A DNA stretch of 24,591 nucleotides from Alloprevotella tannerae (lineage in GTDB: Bacteria; Bacteroidota; Bacteroidia; Bacteroidales; Bacteroidaceae). Where the stretch lies: assembly GCA_015259125.1 (NCBI GenBank), contig JABZGR010000028.1, forward strand, positions 1 to 24,591, read 5' to 3'. A model generated the notes under the pieces. It was not told the origin of the DNA, ran no database searches, and saw only the letters and a program-made list of their open reading frames with translations. Made by a program: the position numbers and the translations under genes. Of the stretch, positions 15,283-23,221 are shown one piece after another. Each line of letters begins with the position of its first letter. Within the stretch, counting starts at the first letter, position 1.

Positions 15283-17340
15283 ATGCAAAAGGGAAATATT
15301 GGGATAACGACGGAGAACATCTTTCCCGTCATCAAAAAATTCTTGTATTCTGATCACGAAATCTTCCTTCGTGAGGTCGTATCTAATGCAGTAGATGCTA
15401 CACAAAAGTTGAAGACCCTCGCTATGCGCGGCGAATATAAAGAGGATTTGGGAGATCTTACGGTTCAAATCAAGATCGACGAAGCCGCAGGCACGCTGAC
15501 GATCAGCGATCGCGGTATCGGAATGACGGAAGAAGAGGTTGACCGCTATATTAACCAAATAGCTTTCTCGGGAGCCAATGAGTTTTTAGAGAAATATAAA
15601 GACGATGCTAACGCTATTATAGGCCATTTCGGCCTCGGCTTCTATTCTACGTTTATGGTTTCCAAAGAAGTGGAAATCGTGACCAAAAGTTATAAGGCCG
15701 ATAGCAAAGCTGTGCGCTGGACTTGCGACGGTACGCCCGCCTTTACGATGGAAGAGGCTGACAAAGCAGAGCGCGGAACGGACATTATTCTTCACATCGA
15801 CGACGACTGTAAGGAGTTTCTACAAAAGAATACGGTGCTTGGACTCCTGCGTAAATACTGCCGCTTCCTGCCGATACCCGTAGCGATGGGGAAAAAGACG
15901 GAATGGAAAGACGGAAAGGAAGTAGAAACCGAAGCGCCTAACATCATCAACGATACGAACCCGCTTTGGATGCGCCAACCCAGTACGTTGAAAGATGAAG
16001 ACTATACGAAGTTTTACCGCGACTTGTATCCGGTGATGGATGAGCCGCTCTTCTGGATTCATCTTAACGTCGACTATCCTTTCCACCTGACCGGCATTCT
16101 CTATTTCCCGCGCTTGAAGAGCAATGTCGACATCCGCCAGAATAAAATCCAGCTGTATTGCAATCAAGTTTACGTCACGGATGAGGTAGAAAACATCGTG
16201 CCTGAGTTTTTAACGCTGCTTCACGGCGTAATCGACTCACCTGATATTCCGCTGAACGTAAGCAGAAGTTATCTGCAAAGCGATGCGAACGTGAAGAAGA
16301 TATCCGGCTATATTATGAAGAAGGTTTCGGATCGCCTACAAAGCATCTTCAAGGAAGATCGCAAGACTTTCGAGGAGAAATGGGACGACTTGAAACTCTT
16401 TATCAACTATGGTATGCTCAGCGAGCAGGACTTCTTTGATCGTGCCAAGACTTATGCCTTGCTGAAAGACGTCGGCGGGAAGTATTATACCTTTGAAGAG
16501 TATAAGCAACTCATCGCTGCTGAGCAGACAGACAAAGATGGTAACCTCGTTTACCTCTATGCCAACAGCAAAGAGGAACAATATGCTTACATACAAGCGG
16601 CCGAGGCAAAGGGCTACAGCGTCTTGCTGCTCGATGGTCAACTCGACACGCCGCTCGTTCAGATGTTGGAGCAGAAATTTGAGAAGTCGCGCTTCGTGCG
16701 TGTAGACAGTGACGCTGCAGATCGCTTGATTCCTAAGGCAGAAACAGCTCAAAGCAGTTTGACGCAGGAAGAAAACGATAACCTTTCTGAGACTTTCAAG
16801 GCCGGTTTTCCGAAGTTGAGCGGCGCAGAGTTTACGGTTGAGGTCGCTTCGATGGGCGAAAAGGCTGCTCCTGTGCTCATTACGCAGAGCGAATATATGC
16901 GGCGTATGAAAGACGTCGCACGCTTGCAGCCCGGTATGGGATTCTATGGTCAAATGCCGGATATGTATAGCGTCATTCTCAACGCTGACCACCGCTTAAT
17001 CAAGACTGTGCTGGCTGATATGACGGCCGCCGTGAGCGAACGCCTGCAGCCCGTGGACAACGAAATGAACGGCCTTAACGCCCGCCGCGCGGCCCTCGAA
17101 CAGCAGCAAAAGGATAAGAAACCGGATGAGATTACGCAGGCACAGCGCGATGAGTTGACGAAGTGTAATGCCGACATCGAAAAGCAACGCTCCATCAGAC
17201 GCGAGATTTTGGGCGAATATGCGAAGTCGGATTCTGTCATTGCGCAATTGATAGACTTGGCTTTGTTGCAAAACGGCTTGCTCAAGGGAGAGGCTTTGAG
17301 CAACTTCCTGCAACGCTCGGTAGACATGATCGAGAAATAA
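15283..17340 (+). CDS. htpG: Molecular chaperone HtpG (Hsp90)
   Basis: 685 residues, the length usual for Bacteroidota HtpG and longer than E. coli's 624. The GHKL ATP-binding fold is plain: EIFLREVVSNAVDA with catalytic Glu31 and Asn35, DRGIGM at 76-81, and GHFGLGFYS at 114-122 forming the ATP lid. The middle domain contains the RGVIDSPDIPLNVSR-type segment (here LLHGVIDSPDIPLNVSRSYLQ) with the ATP-contacting Arg. The C-terminal part carries a charged Gln/Lys-rich insert (RRAALEQQQKDKKPDEITQAQ) before the dimerisation helices. It is a cytosolic ATP-dependent chaperone that finishes folding of clients passed from DnaK. It is a single-gene unit closed by a very strong terminator at 17364-17407; no CIRCE-type heat-shock operator was seen upstream. 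Confidence 0.97.
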   Translation: MQKGNIGITTENIFPVIKKFLYSDHEIFLREVVSNAVDATQKLKTLAMRGEYKEDLGDLTVQIKIDEAAGTLTISDRGIGMTEEEVDRYINQIAFSGANEFLEKYKDDANAIIGHFGLGFYSTFMVSKEVEIVTKSYKADSKAVRWTCDGTPAFTMEEADKAERGTDIILHIDDDCKEFLQKNTVLGLLRKYCRFLPIPVAMGKKTEWKDGKEVETEAPNIINDTNPLWMRQPSTLKDEDYTKFYRDLYPVMDEPLFWIHLNVDYPFHLTGILYFPRLKSNVDIRQNKIQLYCNQVYVTDEVENIVPEFLTLLHGVIDSPDIPLNVSRSYLQSDANVKKISGYIMKKVSDRLQSIFKEDRKTFEEKWDDLKLFINYGMLSEQDFFDRAKTYALLKDVGGKYYTFEEYKQLIAAEQTDKDGNLVYLYANSKEEQYAYIQAAEAKGYSVLLLDGQLDTPLVQMLEQKFEKSRFVRVDSDAADRLIPKAETAQSSLTQEENDNLSETFKAGFPKLSGAEFTVEVASMGEKAAPVLITQSEYMRRMKDVARLQPGMGFYGQMPDMYSVILNADHRLIKTVLADMTAAVSERLQPVDNEMNGLNARRAALEQQQKDKKPDEITQAQRDELTKCNADIEKQRSIRREILGEYAKSDSVIAQLIDLALLQNGLLKGEALSNFLQRSVDMIEK

Positions 17341-17363
17341 ACGAGCATACATTATTATATATA

Positions 17364-17407
17364 GACAGCCGCAAACGGAGTATCCGTTTGCGGCTGTCGC
17401 TTTTCTT
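17364..17407 (+). terminator. Strong intrinsic terminator after htpG
   Basis: A perfect 16-bp stem (17364-17379 with 17383-17398) with a three-base loop (GTA), followed by GCTTTTCTT. Confidence 0.93.
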
Positions 17408-17529
17408 AGATGAGTCAAAACTACCCCATCGTAAAGACCCGTCGATGCCACTTTTGCCTTTTTTACGTTGGTTGCTACCTTTTGTCTTGTTGACCTGGGC
17501 TACCATTATCGCTTTTTTGGGCTTATTGC

Positions 17530-17560
17530 TTTGCAAAGTGAAACGCTTTACATACTTTTG
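17530..17560 (+). promoter_or_regulatory. Promoter of the AspT/YidE-type transporter gene
   Basis: TTTG (17530-17533), a 19-base spacer, then TACTTTTG (17553-17560): exact Bacteroidota -33/-7 consensus with consensus spacing. The predicted leader is ~65 bases. Confidence 0.8.
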
Positions 17561-17631
17561 CAGCAATTTTAGGTCAGAGCCGCTATACGGCAGCTCGTGT
17601 TTAAGAAACCTTTTAACCTCAATAAATAACA

Positions 17632-19389
17632 ATGGAGTGGATTGTTGATATCCTAATGAAGCCCTTCGGCCCCGCCCATTTGGCCATCATCTTTGCGTTG
17701 GTGATTTGGCTCGGCATTAAGTTGGGTAAAATGAAAATCGGCGGCGTTTCGCTTGGCGTTACGTTCGTCTTGTTTGTCGGCATTTTGGTTGGCCATCTCT
17801 ACAATGTCTTTGTCGTTGAACCCAATGCAACGACGGAAGGCTTTTCCGAAATGATGCACCAACAAAAGCTCATCATTAACTTCGTCAAGGAGTTGGGTCT
17901 TATCCTTTTTGTCTATTGCATAGGTTTGCAAGTAGGGCCCGGTTTCTTCGCGACCTTCCGTAAAGGTGGGCTTGGTATGAACTTGTTGGCCGTAACGACA
18001 GTGTTGCTCGACGTATTGGTAATGCTCGGCCTCTTCTTTATCGTGTTCTATGAGGGTGGAGACCCGCAGAATAAGAACAATTTGGCGATGATGACCGGTG
18101 TAATGTACGGTGCCGTTACCAACACGCCGGGTTTGGGGGCTGCAACTAATGTATTGCCCAACTTCTTCCCGGCTGATGCGATTCCGCAAATAGGAAACGG
18201 CTATGCGTGTGCTTATCCTTTGGGCGTTGTGGGTATTATTGGTGCGACGATTCTCTTGCGCTTCCTCTGTCACATCAACTTGGATGAGGAATATCGCGAA
18301 ATAGAACAGGCGCACGAGGGTAACCCGCAGGCAAAACCTGAACACGTTACGCTGCAGATCACGAATAAGTCGATCGAAGGACGTACCATCCAAGAATTAG
18401 CAGGCTTCCTTAAACGCGACTTTGTATGTACGCGTTGCATTGAAGATGATCAGATGTTTATTCCTAAGGAAGATCAAGTTCTTCACGTAGGTATGCGTCT
18501 TTATCTCGTATGTCCTGAAGCTGATGCAGATGCAATTACGGCCTTTATCGGAGAGCGCCTTGACATTGATTGGACAAAGGAAATTGAACAAACGAAGTTC
18601 GTTTCTCGTCGCTTAGTCGTAACGAGGCCCGAAGTAGAAGGAAAGACTTTCCAAGACTTGCACTTCCGCACACTTTATGGCGTGAATGTGACCCGCGTAA
18701 CGCGTGCCGGTATGGAATTCTTCGCAGAAAAGAACTTCCGCTTGCAAATGGGCGACCGCATTCTCGTAACCGGTGCAGAAGAAAACGTTAATCGTTTGAA
18801 AGAAGTGATCGGCGACGCCGTAAAACGCCTGGATCACCCGAACGTAGGCGCTTTGTTCTTGGGTATTCTCATTGGTTGCCTTGTCGGAATGATTCCTATT
18901 CCTATTCCTGGTGTAAGTGTTCCTGTTAAATTAGGCTTGGCCGGCGGTCCGCTTGTCGTAGCTATTCTGATTGGTGCCTTCGGTTATAAGTTTAAGATCT
19001 CATCTTATCTGACGACTAGTGCCAACTTAATGTTGCGCGAAGTGGGACTTGTGCTCTTCTTAGCCGGTGTCGGCGTTCAGGCGGGCGCTACTTTCTGGGA
19101 AACCGTGAAGAACGGCGGTCTTACGTATGTTTGGGCAGGTTTCTTGATTACCGTTATTCCGATCATCATTGTCGGACTCATCGGTCGCCTCAAGCTAAAG
19201 CTCAACTACTTTACGTTGATGGGTATGATCGCAGGTTCGCATACGGATCCTCCCGCTTTGGCTTTTGCGAACCAAACGGCTAATAATGATGCGCCGGCTA
19301 TCGGTTATTCGTCTGTTTATCCTTTGACGATGTTCCTGCGTATCTTGATGGCCCAACTCGTTCTGCTGTTTGTCATCCCCTTAGTATAG
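17632..19389 (+). CDS. AspT/YidE-type membrane transporter with two TrkA-C domains
   Basis: 585 residues. Two hydrophobic halves (about 1-215 and 395-585), each with five to six membrane spans, flank two cytoplasmic TrkA-C (RCK-C) domains (~235-300 and ~320-390). The paired family signatures are present: GAVTNTPGLGAATNVLPNF near 158-176 in the first half and GSHTDPPALAFANQTANNDAPA near 534-555 in the second. This is the aspartate:alanine exchanger family, which includes AspT and the uncharacterised YidE and YbjL. The TrkA-C domains suggest ligand control. The substrate cannot be assigned from sequence; dicarboxylate or amino-acid exchange is a guess from AspT. Monocistronic between a consensus promoter and a terminator at 19438-19485. 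Confidence 0.9.
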   Translation: MEWIVDILMKPFGPAHLAIIFALVIWLGIKLGKMKIGGVSLGVTFVLFVGILVGHLYNVFVVEPNATTEGFSEMMHQQKLIINFVKELGLILFVYCIGLQVGPGFFATFRKGGLGMNLLAVTTVLLDVLVMLGLFFIVFYEGGDPQNKNNLAMMTGVMYGAVTNTPGLGAATNVLPNFFPADAIPQIGNGYACAYPLGVVGIIGATILLRFLCHINLDEEYREIEQAHEGNPQAKPEHVTLQITNKSIEGRTIQELAGFLKRDFVCTRCIEDDQMFIPKEDQVLHVGMRLYLVCPEADADAITAFIGERLDIDWTKEIEQTKFVSRRLVVTRPEVEGKTFQDLHFRTLYGVNVTRVTRAGMEFFAEKNFRLQMGDRILVTGAEENVNRLKEVIGDAVKRLDHPNVGALFLGILIGCLVGMIPIPIPGVSVPVKLGLAGGPLVVAILIGAFGYKFKISSYLTTSANLMLREVGLVLFLAGVGVQAGATFWETVKNGGLTYVWAGFLITVIPIIIVGLIGRLKLKLNYFTLMGMIAGSHTDPPALAFANQTANNDAPAIGYSSVYPLTMFLRILMAQLVLLFVIPLV

Positions 19390-19437
19390 CATAGTCTATC
19401 AGTACTTGCACCTTTCGTGGTGTAGAGATTGTTATAG

Positions 19438-19485
19438 CTTTTCCCACCCTTATCTACATGGTATAAGGATGGGGAAAGTCGTTTT
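19438..19485 (+). terminator. Terminator after the transporter gene
   Basis: A 16-bp stem (19438-19453 with 19463-19478) with one G-U and one mismatch, a small inner TAC/GTA closure, then TCGTTTTATAAT. Confidence 0.85.
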
Positions 19486-19621
19486 ATAATCTACGCTATG
19501 CCTTGTTAGATTTGTTCACTTCCATTGAGAAGGGGAGAGCATTCCGGTAGAAACTAATTCAATGTCGTCCTTTCTGCATAAAATTCATAACTGAAAATGA
19601 CTTTACCGCCCAAAGAATGCT

Positions 19622-19629
19622 TATTTTTG
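19622..19629 (+). promoter_or_regulatory. -7 element of the gmd promoter
   Basis: TATTTTTG matches TAnnTTTG exactly. Transcription would begin near 19636, so an in-frame ATG at 19631 would not be in the mRNA and translation must start at 19664. The -33 region is not clear. Confidence 0.65.
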
Positions 19630-19663
19630 CATGTTTCATCAAGGAATAAACAACAATTACGAT

Positions 19664-20767
19664 ATGAAAAAAACAGCTTTGATCACAGGTATTACGGGAC
19701 AAGATGGTTCTTTTCTCGCCGAGTTTTTGATCAGCAAAGGATATGAGGTGCACGGCGTACTGCGTCGTTCCTCTTCTTTCAACACAGGACGTATAGAGCA
19801 TCTTTATTTGGACGAATGGGTAAGAGATATGAAGAAGAGCAGATTGATCAATCTGCATTGGGGAGATATGACTGACTCTAGTTCAATCCTCCGTATTCTC
19901 CAGACCATCCAACCCGATGAAATCTACAACTTAGCCGCACAAAGCCACGTTAAGGTCAGCTTCGATGTGCCCGAGTATACGGCCGAGACTGACGCTGTGG
20001 GCGTTCTCCGCTTACTTGAAGCGATACGTATTTTGGGTATGGAGAAGAAGACCCGCCTTTATCAAGCCAGCACTTCCGAATTGTATGGAAAAGTGCAAGA
20101 AGTACCGCAGCGCGAGACAACGCCTTTCTATCCGCGCTCTCCTTATGGTGTGGCCAAGCAATATGGTTTTTGGATTATCAAAAACTATCGAGAGAGTTAT
20201 GGTATGTATGCCGTCAACGGTATCCTCTTCAATCACGAAAGCGAGCGTCGCGGCGAAACCTTCGTTACGCGCAAGATTACGCTGGCTGTAGCACGCATTA
20301 AGCAAGGCCTGCAAGATAAGTTATATCTCGGTAATATGAATGCGCGGCGCGACTGGGGCTATGCGAAAGATTATGTCGAATGTATGTGGCTGATGCTGCA
20401 ACACAAAGAGCCCGAAGATTTTGTTATCGCCACAGGCGAATATCATACCGTGCGTGAGTTTGTCACCTTAGCCTTTGCAGAAGTCGGCATCACCATTGAT
20501 TGGCAAGGAGAAGGCCTCGAAGAGAAAGGCATCGAGCACGGCACGGGGCGTGTTCTCGTCGAAGTAGATCCTAAATATTTCCGCCCTGCAGAGGTAGAGG
20601 AGTTGCTTGGCGACCCGACAAAGGCGCGCACCCAACTGGGGTGGAATCCGCAGAAGACGAGTTTCAAAGAATTGATTCGCATTATGGTCGAACACGATAT
20701 GCAGTTCGTTAAAAAGATCCACCTTAAAGAGCTCATCGCGCGCGGTGATGTTCGAATTGAGGAATAA
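19664..20767 (+). CDS. gmd: GDP-mannose 4,6-dehydratase
   Basis: 367 residues from the ATG at 19664. This start is chosen because the protein then begins MKKTALITGITGQDGSFLAE, exactly the family N-terminus, and because the -7 element at 19622-19629 overlaps the region of the earlier in-frame ATG at 19631. It is an extended SDR: GITGQDG at 9-15 binds NADP, STSELYG at 136-142 holds the catalytic Thr137/Glu139, and Tyr161-x3-Lys165 (SPYGVAKQYG) completes the site. NHESERRGETFVTRKI and NARRDWGYAKDYV are diagnostic of Gmd. It converts GDP-D-mannose to GDP-4-keto-6-deoxy-D-mannose, the substrate of the Fcl enzyme encoded at 4303-5403. In many Bacteroidota gmd and fcl are neighbours; here gmd is monocistronic, about 14 kb away on the opposite strand. 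Confidence 0.96.
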   Translation: MKKTALITGITGQDGSFLAEFLISKGYEVHGVLRRSSSFNTGRIEHLYLDEWVRDMKKSRLINLHWGDMTDSSSILRILQTIQPDEIYNLAAQSHVKVSFDVPEYTAETDAVGVLRLLEAIRILGMEKKTRLYQASTSELYGKVQEVPQRETTPFYPRSPYGVAKQYGFWIIKNYRESYGMYAVNGILFNHESERRGETFVTRKITLAVARIKQGLQDKLYLGNMNARRDWGYAKDYVECMWLMLQHKEPEDFVIATGEYHTVREFVTLAFAEVGITIDWQGEGLEEKGIEHGTGRVLVEVDPKYFRPAEVEELLGDPTKARTQLGWNPQKTSFKELIRIMVEHDMQFVKKIHLKELIARGDVRIEE

Positions 20768-20817
20768 AGACTAAGCCGCAGCAACGCAATATCGTTTCGC
20801 GACATAATATATACAAG

Positions 20818-20863
20818 GAAGTCATTGCCGGAAACTTTTCCGAGCAATGACTTCTTCGTTTTT
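20818..20863 (+). terminator. Terminator after gmd
   Basis: An 11-bp perfect stem (20818-20828 with 20844-20854) with a further 6-bp inner stem (CGGAAA/TTTCCG, 20829-20842 region), followed by TTCG and five T. Confidence 0.9.
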
Positions 20864-20983
20864 CTGTATAAAGCCTTTTAATCCCAATTAGTTTTTGGAG
20901 CCTGAACAGATTTTGTTTTATGGTTGAGCAGACTGTCTCTCTTTGTACCGAAGGCGTAGCAAGTTACGTCAAGTTATATGGGT

Positions 20984-22048
20984 TTAATCAAAAGAGATGG
21001 CCACTACTTTCAGATAATCTTTCAAGCGATAAGGCCCTTCACCGGCCGAAGCCTGACTATCGTTAATCAAGAGGAGCGTTTGCCGCCCATCTTGCAGTTT
21101 TGCGCCCAAACACATTCCTTCATAATTGGCATAATCAAGTTTCCAAGGCATAATGCGCGTCTTAAAGATCAGCAACAACCGCTTGGGTAGAAAATAAGTT
21201 TCGGGCAACTTCTCCATATTTTGTTGCTCACTGATAGGTAGTACCTGCACAGGGTTAACCACATAAAGTTTGATGATCGCCTCCCCGCCCACGTAGGCCT
21301 TCGGAATATTCAGTTCGCGCTCCATCACAATCAGTCGACCATCATCGAGCGCACACAAAGCCGGAACGCCCATAGCATAATAACGCCCAAAGCCTTGTTG
21401 GCGTCCTGCATCCATCTTGTAAGCATATTGCGCTCCGGCTTGCAGATCATCGTTAAAGGATTGCAAGCGCAAACGATTAACCACGCCGGGATGATTCGGA
21501 CTCGCCGTCGCCCCATCCGCCCGCAGCGTATTCTCGGTAGTCGTCCAAAACTTACGCGTCTTGGGGTTATACGTCAAGGCTTCAAAGCCCCCGTTCGTTA
21601 CAATCTTCGATGCAGAAAAAATCGCCGGAATGTCCAGTTGCTTACCGGTTGGCACGCCGTTCATATCATATTCCAATACTTTCTGATCACCCTCGCCACT
21701 GATAAAGAACGTCTTACTTGAAGGCCTGTAAGCAATGCCTTCGCAATCTCTAAGACTGTTGCCATCACCATCTGTGGCGGGATGCGGATTTCCCTTAAAT
21801 CCCTCCAGCGAAACGCTGCTTATCTCGCCGCTCTGCGGATCTTGGTAGATATGAAAAAGGAAAAAGCCATCGCGCGGCTCTTTATCGCTCACTACGGCAT
21901 AGCGCGTATCGTCAATCTTTGTAATGCCACTGAAATTAGCCGTGCCAATGCTCCATTGCTTCAAGGCTTGCTGATCCAAACCTATCGCCGTCTGTGCCGA
22001 AGTAGCTAAACCGGCAAGAGAAAGAAGTAGAAAAACGTATTGTTTCAT
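20984..22048 (-). CDS. Secreted phytase-like / esterase-like beta-propeller protein
   Basis: 354 residues with a signal peptide (MKQYVFLLLSLAGLATSAQT, cleavage near residue 18-20). The body fits the esterase-like-activity-of-phytase family (Phytase-like, PF13449 type): FSGITKIDDTRYAVVSDKE early, DCEGIAYRPSSKTFFISGEGDQKVLEYD, GGFEALTYNPKTRKFWTTTEN, ALDDGRLIVMERE, and NYEGMCLGAKLQDGRQTLLLINDSQ near the end, i.e. repeated beta-blades each with an acidic motif. Members are periplasmic or exported and suspected to hydrolyse phosphoesters, but substrates are largely unproven. The gene is convergent to gmd. The stretch after the stop (20864-20983) shows no good terminator on the minus strand; the gmd hairpin may serve both. 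Confidence 0.85.
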   Translation of the reverse strand: MKQYVFLLLSLAGLATSAQTAIGLDQQALKQWSIGTANFSGITKIDDTRYAVVSDKEPRDGFFLFHIYQDPQSGEISSVSLEGFKGNPHPATDGDGNSLRDCEGIAYRPSSKTFFISGEGDQKVLEYDMNGVPTGKQLDIPAIFSASKIVTNGGFEALTYNPKTRKFWTTTENTLRADGATASPNHPGVVNRLRLQSFNDDLQAGAQYAYKMDAGRQQGFGRYYAMGVPALCALDDGRLIVMERELNIPKAYVGGEAIIKLYVVNPVQVLPISEQQNMEKLPETYFLPKRLLLIFKTRIMPWKLDYANYEGMCLGAKLQDGRQTLLLINDSQASAGEGPYRLKDYLKVVAISFD

Positions 22049-22306
22049 AAACTATACAACTGCTGGATAGCTTGTTTATTGTATAATCAGAGATATAAGC
22101 AAAAAATAGAGCTGTCTTTTTATATTAAGCCGTGAAAACATTGGCCGACCTTTTGGCATCAACCGATTCCTATTTCTGATTACTTAAAATACAGCTGATG
22201 TTTATAAGCAACATGTTGTGACTTCTGAATTGCGTTCTCCAATACGTCTTGTTATATTTTATTGTTGTTTTCTGTCTTTTCTTATGTTTCTTTTGTAAAG
22301 AATCAA

Positions 22307-22314
22307 TATCTTTG
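22307..22314 (+). promoter_or_regulatory. -7 element of the structured RNA
   Basis: TATCTTTG, the most typical form of the Bacteroidota -7 consensus, lies 5-7 bases before the first hairpin of the RNA (22319). The gene at 22569 is about 250 bases away, too far for an ordinary leader. Confidence 0.75.
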
Positions 22315-22318
22315 CGGG

Positions 22319-22521
22319 GAGAGTGATACTCTCTCTCTTAGAGGCGTTATGTCCTATTCTTGTATGTACGAAGCCTGAGAAACTTCCTAACAATGTGACA
22401 AGAAAGGTCGTAATAGTCTCCACGCATATAGCGTGGGGCTGTTATTCCCATATCTGTCACAAATGGTTTTCTCAGGGCCAGTACATTAAGATGTGGAGCA
22501 TACAGTTCCACGCTTCTGCAT
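22319..22521 (+). ncRNA. Rod-shaped structured RNA, candidate 6S RNA
   Basis: About 200 nt directly behind a TATCTTTG element fold into one long interrupted rod. It opens with a 5' hairpin GAGAGT-GAT-ACTCTC (22319-22333). Nested pairs then run inward: 22340-22347 with 22510-22517, 22348-22354 with 22495-22502 (one bulge), 22364-22369 with 22481-22486, 22374-22382 with 22468-22476 (9 bp perfect), 22394-22400 with 22455-22461 (7 bp perfect), 22410-22416 with 22439-22445, and the tip 22418-22425 with 22431-22438 (loop ATATA). A closed rod with an internal bubble in the middle and ~200 nt length is the shape of 6S RNA, the RNA polymerase mimic; a Bacteroidota class of 6S is known. The identity is my inference; a cis-acting leader of the downstream gene is the main alternative. 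No T-tract terminator follows. Confidence 0.6.
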
Positions 22522-22568
22522 GTTAAACTTTAAAGGTCTGGAGGGACTAAGACCTCAAGAAATTATTT

Positions 22569-23210
22569 ATGGAAAAGGAGCTTGAAAGATGGTGTTACGA
22601 TGTTGTGGACTTTTGCAACCCAAAAGCAGAACAACTGAACCTTGATTATTATTGTTTTCAAAGTGCTATGCCAACCTTTGAACCTGAATTGTTGGTTATA
22701 GGCATCAATCCAGGAGGATGTGGCCCTTTTAGGAAAGCGAGGGCGAAAGATGAGCTAAGTCAAGGACATAACATATATGACGTACGAGAAGGTCATATAT
22801 GTCCAGATAATCTGAAAATGGTGCGTAAGCTATCACGAGTCTTTACTACTCCATTGTTGCAAAATGCATTAGCTACTGCTACAACGATGAACATCTATTA
22901 CTTTAACACACAGAATGTACAAAAAATGAATTCAGTTCTAAATCAAGAGATACGGATGTTTTGTCAACAGAAATTGCGCGAGCTTATCCATATCGTTAAA
23001 CCTAAGCATATCTTGTTCCTTTGTACAGAAGTAAAAGAATTAGCCGCGGTAGGCGTGACAGGAATTAAGAATTCAGGCTACTATACAAAGATTGGAATGT
23101 TTGAAGGTATTAAGACGCTTGCATTACCCAACCCCGGTTTCTATCGTGCCTACTCCTATACTAATGGAGAAGCTATGGGAAAAATAATCACCGAATACCT
23201 TAATCTCTAA
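22569..23210 (+). CDS. Uracil-DNA-glycosylase-like (Mug/TDG-type fold) protein
   Basis: 213 residues. ELLVIGINPGG has the GINPG motif at 45-49, as in Mug/TDG family glycosylases where the Asn (Asn47 here) is catalytic. LALPNPGFYRAYS has the second substrate-loop motif LPNPG at 186-190 at the expected distance near the C-terminus, and the hydrophobic strand HILFLCTEVKELA lies between. Together these suggest an alpha/beta uracil-DNA-glycosylase fold that would remove mispaired or damaged bases. The sequence otherwise diverges strongly from Mug, so true glycosylase activity is uncertain. It is AT-rich unlike the central genes, and heads a tight three-gene set (11-base and 3-base gaps downstream). 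A hairpin ends 13 bases before the ATG. Confidence 0.65.
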   Translation: MEKELERWCYDVVDFCNPKAEQLNLDYYCFQSAMPTFEPELLVIGINPGGCGPFRKARAKDELSQGHNIYDVREGHICPDNLKMVRKLSRVFTTPLLQNALATATTMNIYYFNTQNVQKMNSVLNQEIRMFCQQKLRELIHIVKPKHILFLCTEVKELAAVGVTGIKNSGYYTKIGMFEGIKTLALPNPGFYRAYSYTNGEAMGKIITEYLNL

Positions 23211-23221
23211 ATTAAATAGAA

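Larger units (their letters stand above)
22049..22568. other. AT-rich intergenic region holding a structured RNA
   Basis: 22049-22306 has no coding signal; a possible weak minus-strand promoter for the phytase-like gene (TATTTTTTG, 22108-22100, one T too long) and a CAACATGTTG palindrome near 22210 are the only marks. 22307-22521 is the promoter plus structured RNA described separately. A small hairpin AGGTCT/AGACCT (22534-22539 with 22550-22555) lies just before the ATG at 22569. Confidence 0.6.

Noticed and set aside
17388..17648. 86-codon plus-strand frame between htpG and the transporter
   Set aside because: It starts in the htpG terminator, spans the transporter promoter and overlaps the next gene's start.
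22323..22526. 67-codon plus-strand frame over the structured RNA
   Set aside because: It lies exactly within the base-paired region; the pairing pattern explains the sequence better than coding does.
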